DNA of 64,000 nucleotides, taken from NCBI RefSeq assembly GCF_040372165.1, contig NZ_BAABWG010000003.1, positions 248,001 through 312,000 on the forward strand, written 5' to 3'. Within the stretch, counting starts at the first letter, position 1, and every line of letters starts with the position of its first letter. The stretch is from Hydrogenophaga sp040372165 (lineage in GTDB: Bacteria; Pseudomonadota; Gammaproteobacteria; Burkholderiales; Burkholderiaceae_C). A program made the translations under genes and the position numbers. The notes below the pieces were generated by a model that did no database searches, was not told the origin of the DNA, and worked only from the letters and a program-made list of their open reading frames with translations. Below, in pieces: positions 60,789 to 64,000 of the stretch.

Positions 60789-63488
60789 ATGTCTGGATTC
60801 GCACCGAAAGTCTATCAACAGCAAGTGCTCGACAGCGTGGAGGCCTATTTCAAGTCCTGCCATGAACTGCCGTCGCCTTCGATTGCCTTCACCGCCACCA
60901 CCGAGCGCCTGTGGGGACGCGGCAACCCGTACAACCCGTTGTCGGGCTTTCCGGCCGATATGCCGTACTTCTGTCTGCGCGTACCGACCGGCGGCGGCAA
61001 GACCTGGCTGGCGGCAAAAAGCGTCCAGCTCGTTAACACCCACCTGCTGCGTGGCGAGCACAGCGTGGTTCTGTGGCTCGTGCCCAGCAAGCCGATTCGT
61101 GAGCAAACGATCAAGGCGCTGAAAGATCGCAGTCACCCCTATCACGCCGCACTGCGCGAGGCGGGCCCGATCACGGTTTTGGATCTTGAAGAGGCCAAGA
61201 GCGTGACCCGCGCCACGCTGGACACCTCGACCACGGTGATCGTTGCCACGCGGCAGGCGTTTCAGGTGGAAGAGGAAGAGTGCCGCAAGGTGTACCAGTC
61301 CAGTGGCGCACTGATGCACCACTTCGACAACCTGTCACCCTCGCAGCGCGACGAGCTGCTGACCGATGGCGAGGGAAGCGAGCGCACCACGCCGTATTCG
61401 CTGGCCAACGTGCTGCGCCTGCGGCGCCCGTTCGTGGTGGTGGATGAAGCGCACAACAGCCGTACCGAACTGGCCTTCGACATGTTGGCGCGCTTCCGCT
61501 CCAGCGGAGTGATGGAGCTGACCGCCACGCCTGATCTGGAGCGCACGCCTAGCAACGTGCTGCACAGCGTTTCCGCCGCCGAGTTGAAGGCGGAAGAAAT
61601 GATCAAGTTGCCGGTGGTGCTGGAAACCGAACCCAACTGGCAGCAGTGTCTGGCCGATGCCATTGCCCGCCGCGATGTACTGCACAAGCTGGCTGATGAA
61701 GACCGCCGTGCGGGCGCGGACTACCTTCGCCCCATCGTATTGATCCAGTCGGAGCCGCGCCGTACTGGCGTCGAGACGCTGGATTTCGACAAGGTCAAGA
61801 ATGAGCTGATCACCAATCATGGCATTCCTGCGAACGAAATCGTAGTGGCCACAGGCGAGGAAAAAGGGCTTGAGCAGATCGATGCCGATTACAAGCTGGG
61901 CATTGCCGATCCGGCGTGCCCGGTGAAGTTCGTCATCACCCAGAAGGCTCTGGCCGAGGGTTGGGACTGCCCGTTTGCTTACATTCTGGTAAGTATGGCT
62001 TCGTTGTCATCGGCCACGGCGGTTGAGCAACTGCTCGGGCGTGTGTTGCGGCAGCCAGGTGCAAGCCATCGGCAGGCCAAGGCCTTGAACCAGTCCTATG
62101 CCTTCGTGGTGTCGCGCAACTTTGCCGAAACAGCCGGTGCGTTGCGCGACCGGCTAGTGGCCGGTGCCGGGTTTGAGCGGCGCGAAGTCACAGCCTTTGT
62201 CACTGCAGCAAAGTCAGAACAAGCACAACTGGACCTCGAAGGACATGCAGGGCGAGTTGTGTTACACCCTGTCGCGATCAAGTTGTCTGAGAAGCCCAAC
62301 CTCAAAGGCATACCTAAGCGCGTCCGTGACAAGGTCAGCTGGGACGGGAAAGCCAATACGCTCACCATCAGCGCGCCTCTCTCAGACGAGGAGACAGAGT
62401 GTCTGAAGACGACCGTTTCATCTACCACTACTGCGTCCGCAATTGAGGAAGCTGCCGAGGTCAGTCGCACAACGGCGATTGAGTATTTTCAAACGCCCGC
62501 TGAATCTGGGGAGCGGTTCTGTGTGCCACAGATGGCTTTGCGCATTCAAGGTGAGCTAGCACTATTTGATGACCCAGAGGTATTGGAGTATCCGTGGGAT
62601 CTTTCACTCTATGACGCCACACCTACGGCAGAAGATCTGACGAAGTTGGGGGCAGCACTGAAGGTTTCTGAGGCTGGTGAAGTTGATATTGACGAAGACG
62701 GACACGTGTTTTCACGTTTCCTCCCAGAGCTTCAGCGCGACCCGGGGCTCGCGTATCAACCCGAGAACTGGGATTCGGTTCGAATCGCCACTTGGCTATG
62801 TCGAAACCTCCCAGAACCGTCATTGACACACGCCAGCAAGCAAGCGTTTGTTGCGAAATGGGTCAAGGATTTGTTGGATCGTCATGAGTTCACCTTGGCA
62901 AGGGTCAACCTTCAGAAATTTCTTATCCGGAATTTGATCGAGTCTCGGATTCGCGAGTTAAGGAAGAATGCCGTCGGGCAGGCATTTCAACAGGCATTGT
63001 TTGGCACCGGCGCTGATTCACGTGTTTCGGTGACCGATCAGCACTTGTTTGAATTCCATTCCCAGGCCTATGCTCCGACGCATGACTACGATGGCCGCTA
63101 TGGCACCTTTGATTTCCGAAAGCACTTCTACGGACGTATCGGTGACTTCGACAGCAAAGAAGAGTTCGAGTGCGCCTGCAAAATTGACATGCTGGCTCAG
63201 AAAGGTCAAATCCAATTCTGGGTCCGAAACCTTGTGAGACGCGAAGGCAGCTCCTTCTTTCTGCAGAAGGCGGATGGCCGTTTCTACCCCGACTTCATCT
63301 GTCAACTACCAGACATTGATTCTCAGAAGGGTCCTGTTCTCGCGGTCGAGTACAAAGGAGCAGACCGCTGGAAAGCGGCAGAGGATGACAGACTAATCGG
63401 GGGTCTGTGGGCGAACGTGTCTCAAGGCCGCTGCAGGTTTGTGATGGTTACCAACAAGCAGTGGGACGACATCGAAGCGCTGCTCTAG
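60789..63488 (+). CDS. res: Type III restriction enzyme subunit (Res), helicase-nuclease
   Basis: This 899-aa DEAD/DEAH-family translocase has Walker A PTGGGKT at 66-72, DEAH in VVDEAHNS near 218-222 and TATPD, and the helicase C part with VEQLLGRVLRQPG. The C-terminal endonuclease motif reads FYPDFICQLPDID..VLAVEYKG, a PD-(D/E)xK arrangement. It forms the cutting complex with Mod. Sequence after about 62200 is visibly lower in GC than the first half, hinting at a mosaic gene. Confidence 0.93.
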   Translation: MSGFAPKVYQQQVLDSVEAYFKSCHELPSPSIAFTATTERLWGRGNPYNPLSGFPADMPYFCLRVPTGGGKTWLAAKSVQLVNTHLLRGEHSVVLWLVPSKPIREQTIKALKDRSHPYHAALREAGPITVLDLEEAKSVTRATLDTSTTVIVATRQAFQVEEEECRKVYQSSGALMHHFDNLSPSQRDELLTDGEGSERTTPYSLANVLRLRRPFVVVDEAHNSRTELAFDMLARFRSSGVMELTATPDLERTPSNVLHSVSAAELKAEEMIKLPVVLETEPNWQQCLADAIARRDVLHKLADEDRRAGADYLRPIVLIQSEPRRTGVETLDFDKVKNELITNHGIPANEIVVATGEEKGLEQIDADYKLGIADPACPVKFVITQKALAEGWDCPFAYILVSMASLSSATAVEQLLGRVLRQPGASHRQAKALNQSYAFVVSRNFAETAGALRDRLVAGAGFERREVTAFVTAAKSEQAQLDLEGHAGRVVLHPVAIKLSEKPNLKGIPKRVRDKVSWDGKANTLTISAPLSDEETECLKTTVSSTTTASAIEEAAEVSRTTAIEYFQTPAESGERFCVPQMALRIQGELALFDDPEVLEYPWDLSLYDATPTAEDLTKLGAALKVSEAGEVDIDEDGHVFSRFLPELQRDPGLAYQPENWDSVRIATWLCRNLPEPSLTHASKQAFVAKWVKDLLDRHEFTLARVNLQKFLIRNLIESRIRELRKNAVGQAFQQALFGTGADSRVSVTDQHLFEFHSQAYAPTHDYDGRYGTFDFRKHFYGRIGDFDSKEEFECACKIDMLAQKGQIQFWVRNLVRREGSSFFLQKADGRFYPDFICQLPDIDSQKGPVLAVEYKGADRWKAAEDDRLIGGLWANVSQGRCRFVMVTNKQWDDIEALL

Positions 63489-63571
63489 AGGTACTTCAAT
63501 CAATTGGACGGCACCGGCAGAGGTCTTCCGTTGGGCCGCTATTTGAGCTTGCTTTCATTGGCCCGCTCACG

Positions 63572-63587
63572 TTCAAGCCTGCTTGAA
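63572..63587. other. Small hairpin after res
   Basis: TTCAAGC-CT-GCTTGAA is a perfect 7-bp inverted repeat between the res and acylphosphatase stop codons. Only a short T run follows; it is at most a weak terminator. Confidence 0.35.
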
Positions 63588-63613
63588 TTTGCCTTGTGCC
63601 AGCCCACCCACGT

Positions 63614-63916
63614 TCAAACCGTCCCCCGCTGCACAAACCCCTCCAACACCTCCGCTGAACCCAGCACTTCCGTCACCTCCACGCCGCTCACCCGCGCCAG
63701 CTCGGGCCCACGGTGGGCCCAGGTGATGAGGGCTTGAACGGCTTGGGGCGGGCCTTGGACCAGGGCTTCGACGCTGCCGTCGGTGCGGTTGCGGACCCAG
63801 CCTTTGAGGCCGAGCGCGGTGGCTTGCTCGACGGTGCTGCCGCGGTACCAGACGCCCTGCACTTTGCCGGTGATGCGCAGGCGGCGGGTGATGGTGGGGG
63901 TGGGGGCGGCGCTCAT
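63614..63916 (-). CDS. acyP: Acylphosphatase
   Basis: This 100-aa protein has the family signature GKVQGVWYRGST at residues 17-28, containing the catalytic Arg, and GLKGWVRNRTDGSVEALVQG with the catalytic Asn. It hydrolyses acyl phosphates such as acetyl- or carbamoyl-phosphate. The N-terminus is a little longer than the 90-residue norm. It converges on res and marks a return to high-GC core-like sequence. Confidence 0.95.
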   Translation of the reverse strand: MSAAPTPTITRRLRITGKVQGVWYRGSTVEQATALGLKGWVRNRTDGSVEALVQGPPQAVQALITWAHRGPELARVSGVEVTEVLGSAEVLEGFVQRGTV

Positions 63917-64000
63917 GCGGTGGCTTTTTGTGTGGTGTGGCGGTGTGGCGGCGTGGAGTTTTGGTACGGCGTGAAGGGCGAGGGCGTTGGGCTGTGTTGG

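Noticed and set aside
63917..64000. Frame at the right edge
   Set aside because: No motif and too little sequence to judge; nothing is called after the acylphosphatase start.

Overview
The window looks like a chromosomal segment of a high-GC betaproteobacterium, order Burkholderiales and most likely family Comamonadaceae. The evidence is the rpmH-rnpA-yidD-yidC-mnmE block facing dnaA-dnaN-gyrB, the kdsD-kdsC-lptC genes, metXW, a NahR/NagR-type regulator beside salicylate hydroxylase subunits, and the many polar intergenic GC-rich repeats. It includes the dnaA region and probably lies at or near the replication origin. I see no rRNA, tRNA or CRISPR array.

Layout. 1-7.1 kb holds a minus-strand chemotaxis block: one partial and three complete methyl-accepting chemotaxis proteins (MCPs) with a CheW. 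7.2-9.3 kb is metX-metW behind a SAM-II-type riboswitch and a terminator. 9.7-16.9 kb holds an RRM RNA-binding protein, an SDR, the lptC-kdsC-kdsD lipopolysaccharide genes, a Kef-type antiporter and apt. 16.9-29.5 kb is the replication and translation core (cNMP-binding protein, mnmE, yidC, yidD, rnpA, rpmH, dnaA, dnaN, gyrB). 29.5-33 kb holds small regulator/enzyme pairs: TetR with an exported RidA-like protein, and HxlR with an SDR and a DsbA-like isomerase.

33-45.3 kb is a ten-gene minus-strand operon that forms a complete oxidative hexuronate/aldarate route: uronate dehydrogenase, lactonase, TRAP transporter, glucarate and galactarate dehydratases, KdgD, ketoglutarate-semialdehyde dehydrogenase and an epimerase. 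It is faced by a FadR-type repressor with a perfect palindromic operator between them. 45.3-52.7 kb carries an MFS transporter, a phosphatase, an esterase, an AraC regulator and a NagGH-like ring hydroxylase with a divergent NahR-like LysR.

52.7-63.5 kb is accessory DNA. It contains a candidate secreted-effector module (705-aa protein with an XVIPCD-like C-terminus, a small overlapping partner and an exported protein with two tandem repeats), a membrane protein, a HigB-like toxin with a HigA-ImmA fusion behind a 41-bp perfect palindrome, and a type III restriction-modification system. An acylphosphatase closes the window.

The most unusual structures are two copies, in opposite orientation about 7 kb apart, of a roughly 0.5-kb intergenic element with 38-bp terminal inverted repeats and strong internal hairpins. 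One copy sits inside the kds operon and the other lies between yidC and mnmE. A second, smaller GC-rich repeat type appears to have inserted in frame into the ring-hydroxylase gene and possibly into metX.
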